This document shows, one piece after another, positions 25,240-33,931 of a stretch of 53,478 bases of DNA; positions within the stretch are counted from its first letter, which is position 1; each line of letters begins with the position of its first letter. The stretch comes from an uncultured Desulfobacteraceae bacterium. GTDB lineage: Bacteria; Desulfobacterota; Desulfobacteria; Desulfobacterales; UBA2174. Below the pieces are notes generated by a model. It saw only the letters and a program-made list of their open reading frames with translations. It did not search any database and had not been told where the DNA came from. The translations under genes and the position numbers were made by a program. The stretch covers positions 1 through 53,478 of the forward strand of contig CALJLV010000076.1 of NCBI GenBank assembly GCA_937982505.1. The letters are read 5' to 3'.

Positions 25240-25842
25240 CTACTCCTCCGGGTGCCTTGAACCGGCCGCGGTCCGCTCTGCCAGGTTGAGGAAGTTGCGC
25301 AGGATCCGCTTTCCCATGGGGGTCATGATCGATTCGGGGTGGAACTGGATCCCCTCGGTGGGATGGGTGGTGTGCCGCAGTCCCATGATCTCGGCGTCGT
25401 CGGCCCGGGCGCTGATCTCCAGGCAGGCCGGCAGGCTCTCGGCCGCCACGGCCAGGGAATGGTAGCGCATGGCCTGAAAGGGACGATGCAACCCGGCCAG
25501 GACCCCCTTGCTGTCCCCCGTCACCATGGAGGTCTTGCCGTGCATGAGGCGCCGGGCCGCCACGATCCGGGCGCCGAAGGCGGCGGCGATGGCCTGGTGG
25601 CCCAGGCAGACGCCCAGAATGGGGATCCGGCCGGAAAAGCCGCGGATCAGGTCCATGCAGACCCCGGCCGCCTCGGGCCGGCCCGGTCCCGGGGAAAGGA
25701 CGATGCCGGCCGGGGGCCGGGCGGCGATCTGGGCCACGCCGATCCGGTCGTTGCGTACGACCTCCACCGCCGCGTCCATCTGGCGCAGATGCTGGACCAG
25801 ATTGTAGGTGAACGAGTCGTAGTTGTCGATGATCAAAATCAT
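25240..25842 (-). CDS. trpG: Anthranilate synthase glutamine amidotransferase subunit
   Basis: 200 residues. ATG 25842 is preceded by GAGGG at 7 bases. It starts MILIIDNYDSFTYN, has the catalytic Cys in GVCLGHQAI and the His-Glu pair in QFHPESI. It supplies ammonia to TrpE and may also serve para-aminobenzoate synthase. A 201-base gap lies between trpE and trpG (25843-26043); I see no gene, tRNA or hairpin of note there. Confidence 0.93.
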   Translation of the reverse strand: MILIIDNYDSFTYNLVQHLRQMDAAVEVVRNDRIGVAQIAARPPAGIVLSPGPGRPEAAGVCMDLIRGFSGRIPILGVCLGHQAIAAAFGARIVAARRLMHGKTSMVTGDSKGVLAGLHRPFQAMRYHSLAVAAESLPACLEISARADDAEIMGLRHTTHPTEGIQFHPESIMTPMGKRILRNFLNLAERTAAGSRHPEE

Positions 25843-26043
25843 GGGGGCACCCTCGGTTCCAGGTTGCAGTTGAGCGTTGGGATCGTTGGAAGCGGCCGAT
25901 GAAGAAGGATTCCCCGGACCGGGGCTGCCCTGGGCACGGACCCGGGGCCTGTCTCGAGTGGCCGAAGGTCTTGCAAAAGTTGTCCCGGAAACCGACCCGC
26001 CGCCACCCGCAGGGTCCCGCAACGATCCTCTCCGTAAGGTCTT

Positions 26044-27513
26044 TTATCCGGCCAGCTGCAGGGCCCGCTGGATGGCCATGGCTTTGTTGACCGTCTCCAC
26101 GCGCTCGCGCTCCGGATCGCTGTCGGCCACGATCCCGGCCCCGGCCCGCACCGTGAGGATGCCGTCCTGGATGCAGGCCGTGCGGATGGTGATGGCCAGG
26201 TCCATGTTGCCGCCGAAGGAGACGTAGCCCACCGCCCCGCCGTAGGGGCCCCGGGGTTGGGCCTCCATCTCGGCGATGATCTGCATGGCCCGCACCTTGG
26301 GGGCTCCCGAGAGGGTTCCGGCCGGAAAGGTGGCCCGGATCAGATCCCAGGCGTCGCACCCGTCCTGCAGGTCGCAGATGATGTTGGAGACCAGGTGCAT
26401 CACATGGCTGTAGCGTTCGATGAACATCAGGTCCGTGACCTGCACCGTGCCGGTGCGGGCCACCCGGCCCAGGTCGTTGCGGCCCAGGTCCACCAGCATA
26501 AGGTGTTCGGCGCGCTCCTTGTCGTCGGCCAGCAGTTCGTCGGCCATGGCCCGGTCCTCCTGCTCGCTGGCGCCCCGGGGCCGGGTGCCGGCGATGGGCC
26601 GCAGCGTGGCCACCCCGTTTTCCAGGCGGACCATGGTTTCGGGGGAGGAGCCCACCAGGGTCAGCTCGTCCAGATGCAGAAAATAGAGGTAGGGCGACGG
26701 GTTCACGAAGCGCTGGGCCCGGTAGAGGGACCACGGATCGGCCGGGGCCGGGCAGGCGAAGGGCTGGCTGATCACCGCCTGGATGATCTCGCCGGCGCGG
26801 ATCTCTTCCTTGACCCGCGCCACCCGCTCCGGATAGGTCTCCTCGCCGTGCACCGGCGCCAGCAGGGCCGGCGGCCCGGACGGGACGGAAACGGCCGGGC
26901 CCGGCCGCCGGATCGCCTCCAGCAGGGCGTCCAGGCGCCGGCTGGCGGCGGAGAAGGTCTCCTCGGCCCGAGACGGATCATCGACAAAGGCGGTAACCAC
27001 GCACTGGAGGGTATGGCGCAGATTGTCGAAGATCACCAGCTCCTCGGGAATCACGAAATGGGCCAGGGGCCGGTGGGCGGGCAGGCGGTTTGCAATGGCC
27101 TCGAAAAAGGAGACCATCTCGTAGCTCAGGTAGCCCACCAGCCCGCCCCAGAAGCGCGGCAGTTCGGGCAACCGGGCCGGCCGGTAAGCGGCCATTTCGG
27201 CCCGCAGCACCCCCAGCGGGTCGCCGTGATGGGGGATTTCACGGGCGCGGCCGTTCTCGTCGCTGCGCACCACCTCGTTGAAGACCCGCAGGTGGCGACG
27301 CACCGCCGTGCCCAGAAAGCTGTAGCGGCCCCAGCGTTCGCCCCCCTCGACGCTTTCCAGCAGGAATACCGGTCCGCGGTCCGGGTAAAACTTGCGCAGG
27401 AGGCCCACCGGGGTGTCGGTGTCGGCCAGAATCTCGGCGCAGACGGGAATCACGTTGTGAGTCCGGGCCAGTGCCACAAAGGCCGATGGGTCGGGAAAGC
27501 GGGAGAGCAGCAT
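26044..27513 (-). CDS. trpE: Anthranilate synthase component I
   Basis: 489 residues. It converts chorismate to anthranilate with TrpG. The N-terminal LLES (Trp feedback-binding motif) is present, so allosteric inhibition is expected. C-terminal chorismate-binding motifs include IAGTRPRG, DLGRNDLGRV, HLVSNI, FPAGTLSGAPK and GYVSFGGNMDLAITIRT. It is the first structural gene of the trp operon and begins 38 bases after the attenuator hairpin. trpB and trpA do not follow in this operon. Confidence 0.96.
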   Translation of the reverse strand: MLLSRFPDPSAFVALARTHNVIPVCAEILADTDTPVGLLRKFYPDRGPVFLLESVEGGERWGRYSFLGTAVRRHLRVFNEVVRSDENGRAREIPHHGDPLGVLRAEMAAYRPARLPELPRFWGGLVGYLSYEMVSFFEAIANRLPAHRPLAHFVIPEELVIFDNLRHTLQCVVTAFVDDPSRAEETFSAASRRLDALLEAIRRPGPAVSVPSGPPALLAPVHGEETYPERVARVKEEIRAGEIIQAVISQPFACPAPADPWSLYRAQRFVNPSPYLYFLHLDELTLVGSSPETMVRLENGVATLRPIAGTRPRGASEQEDRAMADELLADDKERAEHLMLVDLGRNDLGRVARTGTVQVTDLMFIERYSHVMHLVSNIICDLQDGCDAWDLIRATFPAGTLSGAPKVRAMQIIAEMEAQPRGPYGGAVGYVSFGGNMDLAITIRTACIQDGILTVRAGAGIVADSDPERERVETVNKAMAIQRALQLAG

Positions 27514-27551
27514 GCGGCGGTCCTTTCCGAGGCGAAAGGGTCATCAGTCCA

Positions 27552-27589
27552 AAACAAGGGGCCGCGGCAATCACCGCGGCCCCTTGTTT
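27552..27589 (-). terminator. Transcription attenuator hairpin upstream of trpE
   Basis: A perfect 16-bp stem (27552-27567 with 27574-27589) and 6-base loop ends in TTTT in the trp direction. It lies between the Trp-rich leader peptide and trpE. An upstream segment (27600-27608) can pair with 27660-27668, and a neighbouring CCGCGGTCC segment can pair with the 5' arm of the terminator, giving exclusive structures. Confidence 0.8.
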
Positions 27590-27678
27590 GGCGGCAACAC
27601 AGCGGACCGCGGGCACGCCAGGCGCTGCCACGGTCCGTTGACGGTCTCACGATGGATGGGGTCCGCTGGCAGGCCCGG

Positions 27679-27759
27679 TCACTCGGCCCGCCACCGCCAC
27701 CCCCTGCGGCGCCCGGCCACCGCGCCAACCAGGTATGGGGAGGTCCTGGGATCGTCCAT
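27679..27759 (-). CDS. trpL: trp operon leader peptide
   Basis: 26 residues ending GWRWRAE, with Trp codons 21 and 23 just before the stop. The ATG is only about four bases from the predicted transcription start, so translation may be nearly leaderless, which would explain the lack of a Shine-Dalgarno sequence. Stalling at these UGG codons when charged tRNA-Trp is low would favour antitermination. The same W-R-W-R pattern occurs in the aroF leader, which supports this frame. It is too short to prove by sequence alone. Confidence 0.6.
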   Translation of the reverse strand: MDDPRTSPYLVGAVAGRRRGWRWRAE

Positions 27760-27769
27760 GGTTCATGGC

Positions 27770-27798
27770 AAATAGGGTCAAAGTGGTTCGGTTGTCAA
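27770..27798 (-). promoter_or_regulatory. trp operon promoter
   Basis: On the minus strand TTGACA (27798-27793), 17 bases, CTATTT (27775-27770). The -35 is perfect. Predicted start is near 27763. It stands back-to-back with the aroF promoter. Confidence 0.65.
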
Positions 27799-27835
27799 GA
27801 CAAATTTGATTTCTTCCGGCCACCGTAAAAAGCGC

Positions 27836-27864
27836 TTGACAAACGCCGGCCTTGGCCCTAAGCC
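27836..27864 (+). promoter_or_regulatory. aroF promoter
   Basis: TTGACA (27836-27841), 17 bases, TAAGCC (27859-27864). The -35 is perfect and the -10 poor. The predicted start is about 30 bases before the Trp-rich leader peptide. Confidence 0.5.
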
Positions 27865-27899
27865 TGAGTCCGATGGTCCTACTGGAAAGCAACCTTCCC

Positions 27900-27995
27900 A
27901 TGCGATACACCGCGAACGATCATTTCATCCGGGTCTGGCACTGGCGCTGGCGCAGCGCTCCCAGGGGGTGTTCCCGCCCGATCCCGAACGCTTAG
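27900..27995 (+). CDS. Trp-rich leader peptide of aroF
   Basis: 31 residues with Trp at 13, 15 and 17 (VWHWRWRS), i.e. three UGG codons in five. GGAAAG lies about 10 bases upstream of the ATG. It is followed by two perfect GC-rich hairpins, the second with a T-run, then by aroF with a strong ribosome site. This is the arrangement of a ribosome-mediated attenuator responding to Trp. Its Trp codons also contain CTGGCGC, able to pair with GCGCCAG (28061-28067) at the foot of the terminator. Confidence 0.7.
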   Translation: MRYTANDHFIRVWHWRWRSAPRGCSRPIPNA

Positions 27996-28018
27996 ATCGT
28001 CGCACCATCGTTTTTCAA

Positions 28019-28053
28019 CCGGGACCGCGGGGCATCCAGACCCGCGGTCCCGG
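28019..28053 (+). promoter_or_regulatory. aroF leader hairpin (attenuator regions 1 and 2)
   Basis: Perfect 13-bp stem: 28019-28031 with 28041-28053, 9-base loop. The 3' arm (28041-28051) can instead pair with 28067-28076, the 5' arm of the terminator, with one bulged T. This gives the 1:2, 2:3 and 3:4 alternatives expected of an attenuator. The distance from the Trp codons to region 1 (about 70 bases) is longer than in the classic E. coli trp leader. Confidence 0.65.
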
Positions 28054-28064
28054 CCGTTTGGCGC

Positions 28065-28102
28065 CAGGGCCGCGGGCAAGCTTCCCGCGGCCCTGAACTT
28101 TT
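28065..28102 (+). terminator. Attenuator terminator upstream of aroF
   Basis: Perfect 12-bp stem (28065-28076 with 28084-28095), 7-base loop, then AACTTTT. It lies directly before the aroF ribosome site (AAAGGAGG), so read-through decides aroF expression. Confidence 0.65.
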
Positions 28103-28116
28103 AAAGGAGGTGGCCC

Positions 28117-29127
28117 ATGCTGGTGGTCATGGAAAAAGGCGCGACTCCCCAACAGATTCAGGCGGTTACGGCCGCCATTGAGGCCAGGGGCTATATCGCC
28201 CGGCCGATTCCCGGCGGCGACCGGGTTTCCATCGGCATCCTCAACAACCCCGGCCCGGTGGACCCGGCGCTGGTGCTGGGGATGGCCGGGGTCAAGGAGG
28301 CCATTCGGGTCACGCGGCCCTACAAGCTGGTGAGCCGCGAATGCAAGCCCGAAAGCACCGTGGTGCAGGTGGGAGACGTGCGCATCGGCGCCGGCCACCC
28401 GGCCGTCATCGCCGGCCCCTGCGCCATCGAAAGCCTCGATCAGGCCCTGACCATCGCCCGGCATGTGCGGCAGGCCGGGGCCCACATCTTTCGCGGGGGG
28501 GCCTACAAGCCGCGCACTTCGCCTTACGCCTTTCAGGGACTTGGCGAGGAAGGCCTCCGGATCCTGGCCCGGGTGCGCGCCGAAACCGGTCTGCCGGTGG
28601 TCACCGAGGTGATGGACGAGGCCACCTTCGACACGGTGGAGGCCTACGCCGACATGGTGCAGATCGGCACCCGCAACATGCAGAATTTTTCCCTGCTGCG
28701 CCGCGCCGGCCGTTCGCCGCGGCCGGTGATGCTCAAGCGGGGCATGGCCGCCACGGTGGAGGAATGGCTCATGGCGGCCGAGTACATCCTCGAGGGGGGC
28801 AACGGACAGGTGGTGCTCTGCGAGCGCGGGGTGCGCACCTTCGTCAACCACAGCCGCAACACCCTGGACCTTTCCTCGGTGCCGGTGGTGCTCAAGGAAA
28901 GCCACCTGCCCATCGTGGCCGATCCGAGCCATGCCGCCGGCCGCCGCGACCAGGTCACTCCCCTGGCCCGGGCCGCGGCGGCCGTGGGCGCCCATGGGCT
29001 GATGGTGGAGGTGCACCACACCCCGGACCAGGCGTTGAGCGACGGGGCCCAGTCCCTCTACCCCGAGCAGTTCGCCCGACTGATGCGTCAGGTGGGCGAC
29101 ATCTATGCCATGGGCATGATCGCGTAG
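28117..29127 (+). CDS. aroF: 3-deoxy-7-phosphoheptulonate (DAHP) synthase, type I-beta with N-terminal regulatory domain
   Basis: 336 residues; AAAGGAGG 6 bases upstream of the ATG. It condenses phosphoenolpyruvate and erythrose-4-phosphate, the first step of the shikimate pathway. Residues 1-70 form a ferredoxin-like regulatory domain as in the Thermotoga-type enzyme. The barrel follows, with IAGPCAIES, FRGGAYKPRTSPYAFQG, GTRNMQNF, LKRGM, LCERGVRTF and ADPSHAAGRR, the conserved active-site and metal segments. Attenuation by Trp leader codons, combined with the allosteric domain, would give two levels of control. The gene stands divergently beside the trp operon. Confidence 0.93.
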   Translation: MLVVMEKGATPQQIQAVTAAIEARGYIARPIPGGDRVSIGILNNPGPVDPALVLGMAGVKEAIRVTRPYKLVSRECKPESTVVQVGDVRIGAGHPAVIAGPCAIESLDQALTIARHVRQAGAHIFRGGAYKPRTSPYAFQGLGEEGLRILARVRAETGLPVVTEVMDEATFDTVEAYADMVQIGTRNMQNFSLLRRAGRSPRPVMLKRGMAATVEEWLMAAEYILEGGNGQVVLCERGVRTFVNHSRNTLDLSSVPVVLKESHLPIVADPSHAAGRRDQVTPLARAAAAVGAHGLMVEVHHTPDQALSDGAQSLYPEQFARLMRQVGDIYAMGMIA

Positions 29128-29174
29128 GCCAGCCATGGCGGCGGGGGCGACGTCGCTCGGGCTTCCCCGGCCAA

Positions 29175-30287
29175 TCAGAGCACCTTGCCGAGGGCCGCCA
29201 GCAGCCGCTCGACGTTCTGCGGCCGGGCGGTGTGGCCCATGAGGCCGATGCGCCAGATTTGGCCGGCCAGGGGGCCTAGGCCGGCACCGATCTCGATGTC
29301 GAATTCCGCGAGCAGCCGGCCGCGCACCGCCGCCTCGTCCACGCCTTCGGGCACGCAGACGGCATTGAGCATGGGAAGCCGATGCGCGCTCGCCACGCGC
29401 ATGGCCAGGCCCAGGGCCTCCAGGCCGGCCACCAGGTGCCGGTGCGCGGCCTGGTGCCGGGCGTGGACCTTCTCCAGTCCTTCCTCCAGGATCTGCTCCA
29501 GGGCCGCGTGGATGGCATAGAGCATGTTGACGGGGGCCGTGTGGTGGTAGGCCCGCTTGGCCCCCTGCCAGTAGTCGACGATCATCGTCAGATCCAGGTA
29601 CCAGTTGGGCACCCGGGTCTTGCGCGCCCTGAGGGCCGCCAGGGCCCGGTCGGAAAAGGAGACCGGCGCCAGGCCCGGCGGGCAGGAGAGGCACTTCTGG
29701 GTGCCGCTGTAGATCACGTCGATGCCCCAGGCGTCGGTCTGCACCGGGATGCCACCCAGGCTGGTGACCGCGTCCACCAGGTAGAGGGCGCCGTTTTCCC
29801 GCACCGCGGCGCCGATCTCGGCCACCGGGTTGCACACCCCGGTTGAGGTTTCGGCATGCACCACGGCCACGAGCTTGTAGGACTGGGACGCCAGCCGAAC
29901 GTTGACCGTTTCGACGTCCACCGGGGCACCCCACTCGAATTCGAGCACCTCCACCGCGGCGCCCAGCCGCTGGGCCACGTCCGCCATGCGCATGCCGAAA
30001 ACGCCGTTTTTCAAGATCAAGACCCGGTCGCCGGGTTCCACCAGGTTGACGAAGGCGGTTTCCATGCCGGCGCTGCCGGTGCCGGAAATGGGCAGGGTCA
30101 GCCGGTTGCGGGTCTGCATCACCTGCTGCAGACGAACTTTGATCTCGTCCATGATGGCGATGAAACGCGGGTCGAGATGACCGATGGTGGGCCGGCCGAT
30201 GGCCGCGTAGACCGCCGGCGGCACCAGCGAGGGGCCCGGCCCCATCAGCAGGGTTGCGGTGAGGGTCTCCAGCGCGTGGTCGCTCAT
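29175..30287 (-). CDS. Class V aminotransferase (alanine/serine-glyoxylate aminotransferase family)
   Basis: 370 residues, PLP-dependent. Lys198 in SGTQKCLSCPPG is the expected Schiff-base Lys. The opening MGPGPSLVPPAVYAA, SGTGSAGMETAF and DAVTSLGG segments are typical of alanine-glyoxylate or serine-pyruvate type enzymes. It begins with AGGAGGCCTCATG-like spacing. It probably moves amino groups between alanine or serine and glyoxylate or another keto acid. It converges with aroF and is not part of that operon. Exact donor and acceptor cannot be told. Confidence 0.88.
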   Translation of the reverse strand: MSDHALETLTATLLMGPGPSLVPPAVYAAIGRPTIGHLDPRFIAIMDEIKVRLQQVMQTRNRLTLPISGTGSAGMETAFVNLVEPGDRVLILKNGVFGMRMADVAQRLGAAVEVLEFEWGAPVDVETVNVRLASQSYKLVAVVHAETSTGVCNPVAEIGAAVRENGALYLVDAVTSLGGIPVQTDAWGIDVIYSGTQKCLSCPPGLAPVSFSDRALAALRARKTRVPNWYLDLTMIVDYWQGAKRAYHHTAPVNMLYAIHAALEQILEEGLEKVHARHQAAHRHLVAGLEALGLAMRVASAHRLPMLNAVCVPEGVDEAAVRGRLLAEFDIEIGAGLGPLAGQIWRIGLMGHTARPQNVERLLAALGKVL

Positions 30288-30642
30288 GAGGCCTCCTTAG
30301 GATGTGAAAAAAGGTTGTCCCGGCGGGCCGCCGTTCACCGGCGGACTGTCCCGAGGCTGTCCGCTCCCTTCGGGGCGGTGGCCCGAGCCTGAATAACACG
30401 CTCACCGGGCCAGTCAACCCCCCCCGGGTGCGAACCGCCAGTGCCCGCCGCAGTTGGGATCGGGCTTTTTGGGGTGTCAGGTTTTCAGATTCCCGCCGCC
30501 GGTCCTTGCCTTTTTCCCGGCCGGTCATAGATTCCGACCTGGTCGCATGGCATCGGTGCGGGACAGGCGCTGCCCCGTGGCAGCCCTCTGGCCGCCGGGT
30601 TCAAGCGGCGGAGACCGACCCTCCCAACGGATGGACCCGATC
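30288..30642. other. Gene-free stretch between divergent genes
   Basis: 355 bases. It must hold promoters for the aminotransferase (leftward) and the membrane protein (rightward). A GC-rich imperfect inverted repeat lies near 30330-30352. I see no RNA gene or clear operator. Open frames here lack ribosome sites. Confidence 0.5.
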
Positions 30643-31743
30643 ATGGATTCCGCAACCCAAATACTGCTCGGCGCGGCGGTGGGCGAGGCCGTCATGGGCC
30701 GCCGGGTGGGCCCCAAGGCCATGGCCTGGGGGGCCGCCTGCGGGCTGTTTCCCGACCTGGACATCCTGATACCCCTGGGCGACGCCGTCAAGAATTTCAC
30801 CTACCACCGCGGTGCCAGCCACTCGCTCTTCGTGCTGGCACTGCTCACCCCCCTGGTGGTGAAGCTCATCGTCAAGCGCCACCCGCAGACCGCCGAGCAC
30901 CGCCGCCGCTGGTTTGCCCTGGTCTTTCTGGCCTTCGCTACCCATGTGCTGCTGGATTGCTTCACCGTTTACGGCACCCAGATCTTCTGGCCTCTGGCCA
31001 CCCCGCCGGTGATGTGGTCCACCCTCTTCATTATTGATCCGGCCTACTCGATTCCCCTTCTGGCCGGGGTCCTGGCCGCCCTGCGATGGCGCCAGACACC
31101 CCTGGGATGGCGCCTCAACCTCGTCTGCCTGGGTTTGAGTACCCTCTACATCGCCTGGAGCGTGGGGGCCAAGCTCCACGTGGAGCGCATCGCCCGGGAG
31201 GCCCTGGCGCGCCAGCAGATCGGCCACGAGAGGATCCTGACGGTCCCCACGGCCTTCAACACCGCCTTGTGGCGCATCCTGGTGATGGACCGGGAGGGGT
31301 ACCACGAAGGCTTCTACTCGCTGTTGGACGGAGACCGCCAGCCGCGCTTCGAGCGCCACCCGAGCCGGCCGGAGCTGCTTGCCCATGTGGCCGACCACTG
31401 GCCGGTGCGGCGTCTGCAGTGGTTCACCCACGGGTTCTACGCCGTTTCGCAGGAAGGACGCGACATCGTCATCACCGACCTGCGCATGGGGATGGAACCG
31501 TCCTATATCTTCCGCTTCCGGGTGGCCGAGGCGGCCGACGGCCGGATCCGGCCCGGGCCGAGCCGGCGGGTCGCCAGCCCCCAGCGTCTGGCGCAGCTGG
31601 CCTGGGTGTGGCAGCGCATCTGGAAACCCATCCCGCCATCAGACCCGCTCTACGGCGCCTTCCATCTCTTTTCCGGTTCCGGCGATGGTCCGTCGCCCGG
31701 CCCGGCCTTCCCTGCAAGGATCCCATGGCGACACGCTGGATGA
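30643..31743 (+). CDS. YdjM/LexA-binding-type membrane-bound metal-dependent hydrolase (DUF457)
   Basis: 366 residues. ATG 30643 gives the family opening MDSATQILLGAAVGEAVMG; GGATGG lies 8 bases upstream. Residues 1-180 hold about four transmembrane helices and conserved His/Asp sites (FPDLDIL, HRGASHS, HVLLDCFT.YG), which resemble a zinc-dependent phospholipase-like fold. The C-terminal half (about 180-366) is a soluble region unlike the minimal family domain. Some E. coli relatives (YdjM) are SOS-regulated; no LexA box was recognised here. Coupled to the next gene by a 19-base overlap. Substrate unknown. Confidence 0.8.
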   Translation: MDSATQILLGAAVGEAVMGRRVGPKAMAWGAACGLFPDLDILIPLGDAVKNFTYHRGASHSLFVLALLTPLVVKLIVKRHPQTAEHRRRWFALVFLAFATHVLLDCFTVYGTQIFWPLATPPVMWSTLFIIDPAYSIPLLAGVLAALRWRQTPLGWRLNLVCLGLSTLYIAWSVGAKLHVERIAREALARQQIGHERILTVPTAFNTALWRILVMDREGYHEGFYSLLDGDRQPRFERHPSRPELLAHVADHWPVRRLQWFTHGFYAVSQEGRDIVITDLRMGMEPSYIFRFRVAEAADGRIRPGPSRRVASPQRLAQLAWVWQRIWKPIPPSDPLYGAFHLFSGSGDGPSPGPAFPARIPWRHAG

Positions 31744-33725
31744 AACCGACCCTGGCCTATGCCCTGATGCTGGCGGCCGTTTTGGTCTACTGGTACGCCC
31801 AGGGCCGGTCCCGCGCGATTGCGGAGCCCGCCCCGGGGCCGGAACAGCGCCTGGAAAGCGTCTCTTACGCCCCGTTTGAAAAAGACCAGTCTCCCCTGGG
31901 ACTCAAGGACGAGGTCCCGACTTTTTCCGCCGCGCGCATCGATGCGGATCTGGCCCTGCTGGCTCGCCGTTTCGACGGGATCCGGATCTATTCGGCCGCC
32001 GGTCTGGAGGCCCTGCCGCCCATCGCCGCCAAGCACGGCCTGAAGGTTCTCCTGGGGGCCTGGGTGAGCGCCGATCCGGTGGCCACCGAAAAGGAGCTGG
32101 AGCGGGTCATCGAGATGGTCCGGCGCCATCCCTCCAGCGTGCGGGCCGTGGTGGTGGGCAATGAGACCCTGCTGCGCCGGGAAGTGACCGGTTCCCAGCT
32201 GGCCGCCTACATCCGGCGGGTCAAGGACGCCCTGCCCGGGGTGCCGGTGGCCTACGCCGATGTCTGGGAGTTCTGGCTGCGGCACCCGGAGGTGGCCCCG
32301 GCCGTGGATCTGGTTCTGATCCACATCCTGCCCTACTGGGAAGACGATCCGGTCTCCATCCACCAGGCCGTCGCCCATGTGGGCCGGATCCGCCGGGAGA
32401 TGGCCCGCCACCTTCCGGGAAAAGAGATCATGATCGGTGAAACCGGCTGGCCCTCCCGGGGCCGCATGCGCGCCGGGGCACTGCCCAGTCCGGTCCATCA
32501 GGCCCGCTTCATCCGCGGTTTTGCCGACCTGGCCGCCCGGGAAGGCTGGTCGTACAATCTCATCGAAGCCTTTGACCAGCCCTGGAAGCGGGCCAACGAA
32601 GGGGCCGTGGGCGGGTACTGGGGGCTGTACGACACCCACCGGCGCGACAAAGCCGTCCTGAGCGGGCCGGTCTCCGATTATCCCTACTGGCCCGTTCTTT
32701 TCGGGCTCACCGCCCTCGTGATCCTGCTTACCCTGGCGATTCTGGTGCGCCGGCCGGGAGCGAACCGGATTCAGTGGTTTCCGTTTTGGATAATTGCGGC
32801 CGCCGGTGCGACGCTCTGGGTCATTCAGGGCCACCAGTTCACCGTCATCACCCGCAGTGTCTGGGAAACGATGTGGGCCGTCATGGTAATGGTCCAGGCG
32901 GCCATCGTCTACGTTCTGCTGCTGCGGGCCGCCGCGGGCGGGAGCGTGCCCGAACACCTCGACCTGAAATCCTCGCTGGACCTGCTGACCGGGCGGTTTC
33001 CGGGAAGCGCGGCGGGCGGCCGCCTGGCGGCGCTGGTTTCCGTCAACCGCCTGGCCGGGCTCGTCCTGGCCCTGATCGCCCTGGCGGGCCTCTGCTTCGA
33101 TCCGCGCTACCGCAGCTTCCAGAACGGCGGGTTTCTCCTGCCGGCCCTGGGCTACGTCTGGTTCTGGCACCGGCCGGGGCAGGGGGTGAGCCCGGCGGGG
33201 GGGCTCGAACGGCTCCTGGCGCTGACCCTGGCCGCCGGCGCCCTGTGGGTCCTGATCCGCGAAACCCCTCTCAACTGGCAGGCCGGCCTGTGGGCGGCGG
33301 CCTGCCTGCTGCTGGCGTATCCGCTCTGGCGGCAGGGCCGCGGCCGCAGCCTGCGCCCGCTCCTGGGGTCCGGCGCGGCCCTGGTCGGCGCCCTGGGAGG
33401 TCTGCTGGTTCTGCGCCACCTGATGTTGCATGCGGACGGGATCGTTTCCCTCTGCAGCCAGGATGCCACCGCCGTCCTCTGCCGGGTGCGGGACATCCTC
33501 GGGGTGCTGATGTACCACCAGGTCTTCGGCCTGGCCGCGGTGGCCATGGCCGTCGTCGCGGTATGGCGCGGCAGCCCGCCCCTGAGTCTCGGGGCGACCG
33601 TGGCGGGAATGGCCGCCCTGCTGTTCTACAATGCCAGCCTGGGCGCCATTGGCGTCGTTTTGTCCGGACTGGTGCTGGGGGCCCAGAAGCTGGCCGCGGC
33701 CGGCAGGGACGGGTCCACCGTTTAG
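31725..33725 (+). CDS. Glycoside hydrolase family 17-like protein with C-terminal membrane domain
   Basis: 666 residues; ATG 31725 has AAGGA 4 bases upstream. There is one N-terminal transmembrane segment, then a GH17-like catalytic domain (about 45-310) with GNE (acid/base Glu147) and IGETGWPS (nucleophile Glu239), both canonical. About 10 transmembrane helices occupy residues 325-650. Similar proteins in proteobacteria act in beta-1,3-glucan or glucosyl-transfer steps near the cell surface. The catalytic domain probably faces the periplasm. It overlaps the previous gene, so both may act together on envelope glucans or lipids (inference). Confidence 0.82.
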   Translation: MATRWMKPTLAYALMLAAVLVYWYAQGRSRAIAEPAPGPEQRLESVSYAPFEKDQSPLGLKDEVPTFSAARIDADLALLARRFDGIRIYSAAGLEALPPIAAKHGLKVLLGAWVSADPVATEKELERVIEMVRRHPSSVRAVVVGNETLLRREVTGSQLAAYIRRVKDALPGVPVAYADVWEFWLRHPEVAPAVDLVLIHILPYWEDDPVSIHQAVAHVGRIRREMARHLPGKEIMIGETGWPSRGRMRAGALPSPVHQARFIRGFADLAAREGWSYNLIEAFDQPWKRANEGAVGGYWGLYDTHRRDKAVLSGPVSDYPYWPVLFGLTALVILLTLAILVRRPGANRIQWFPFWIIAAAGATLWVIQGHQFTVITRSVWETMWAVMVMVQAAIVYVLLLRAAAGGSVPEHLDLKSSLDLLTGRFPGSAAGGRLAALVSVNRLAGLVLALIALAGLCFDPRYRSFQNGGFLLPALGYVWFWHRPGQGVSPAGGLERLLALTLAAGALWVLIRETPLNWQAGLWAAACLLLAYPLWRQGRGRSLRPLLGSGAALVGALGGLLVLRHLMLHADGIVSLCSQDATAVLCRVRDILGVLMYHQVFGLAAVAMAVVAVWRGSPPLSLGATVAGMAALLFYNASLGAIGVVLSGLVLGAQKLAAAGRDGSTV

Positions 33726-33931
33726 TCGGGGCGGGGTCGGCGCACGGAAAAGTCCGCATGCCGATAAAACCGGTGCCGCCGGTGACCGGAATCGCCGCTC
33801 CCGGCATGGCCGCCGGCAAGAGCGCCGTTAGGATCAGGGCACAGGCCAGAGGCCGGGCCGGCCCGACGATCCTGAACACGACCCCGTGGCGCAAGAGGTT
33901 CGGCGCTGTGGGATCGGGGCTCTGGCGACGC

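Noticed and set aside
27764..27766. Alternative trp leader frame from ATG 27766
   Set aside because: It lies at or before the predicted transcription start and contains a single Trp without a cluster.
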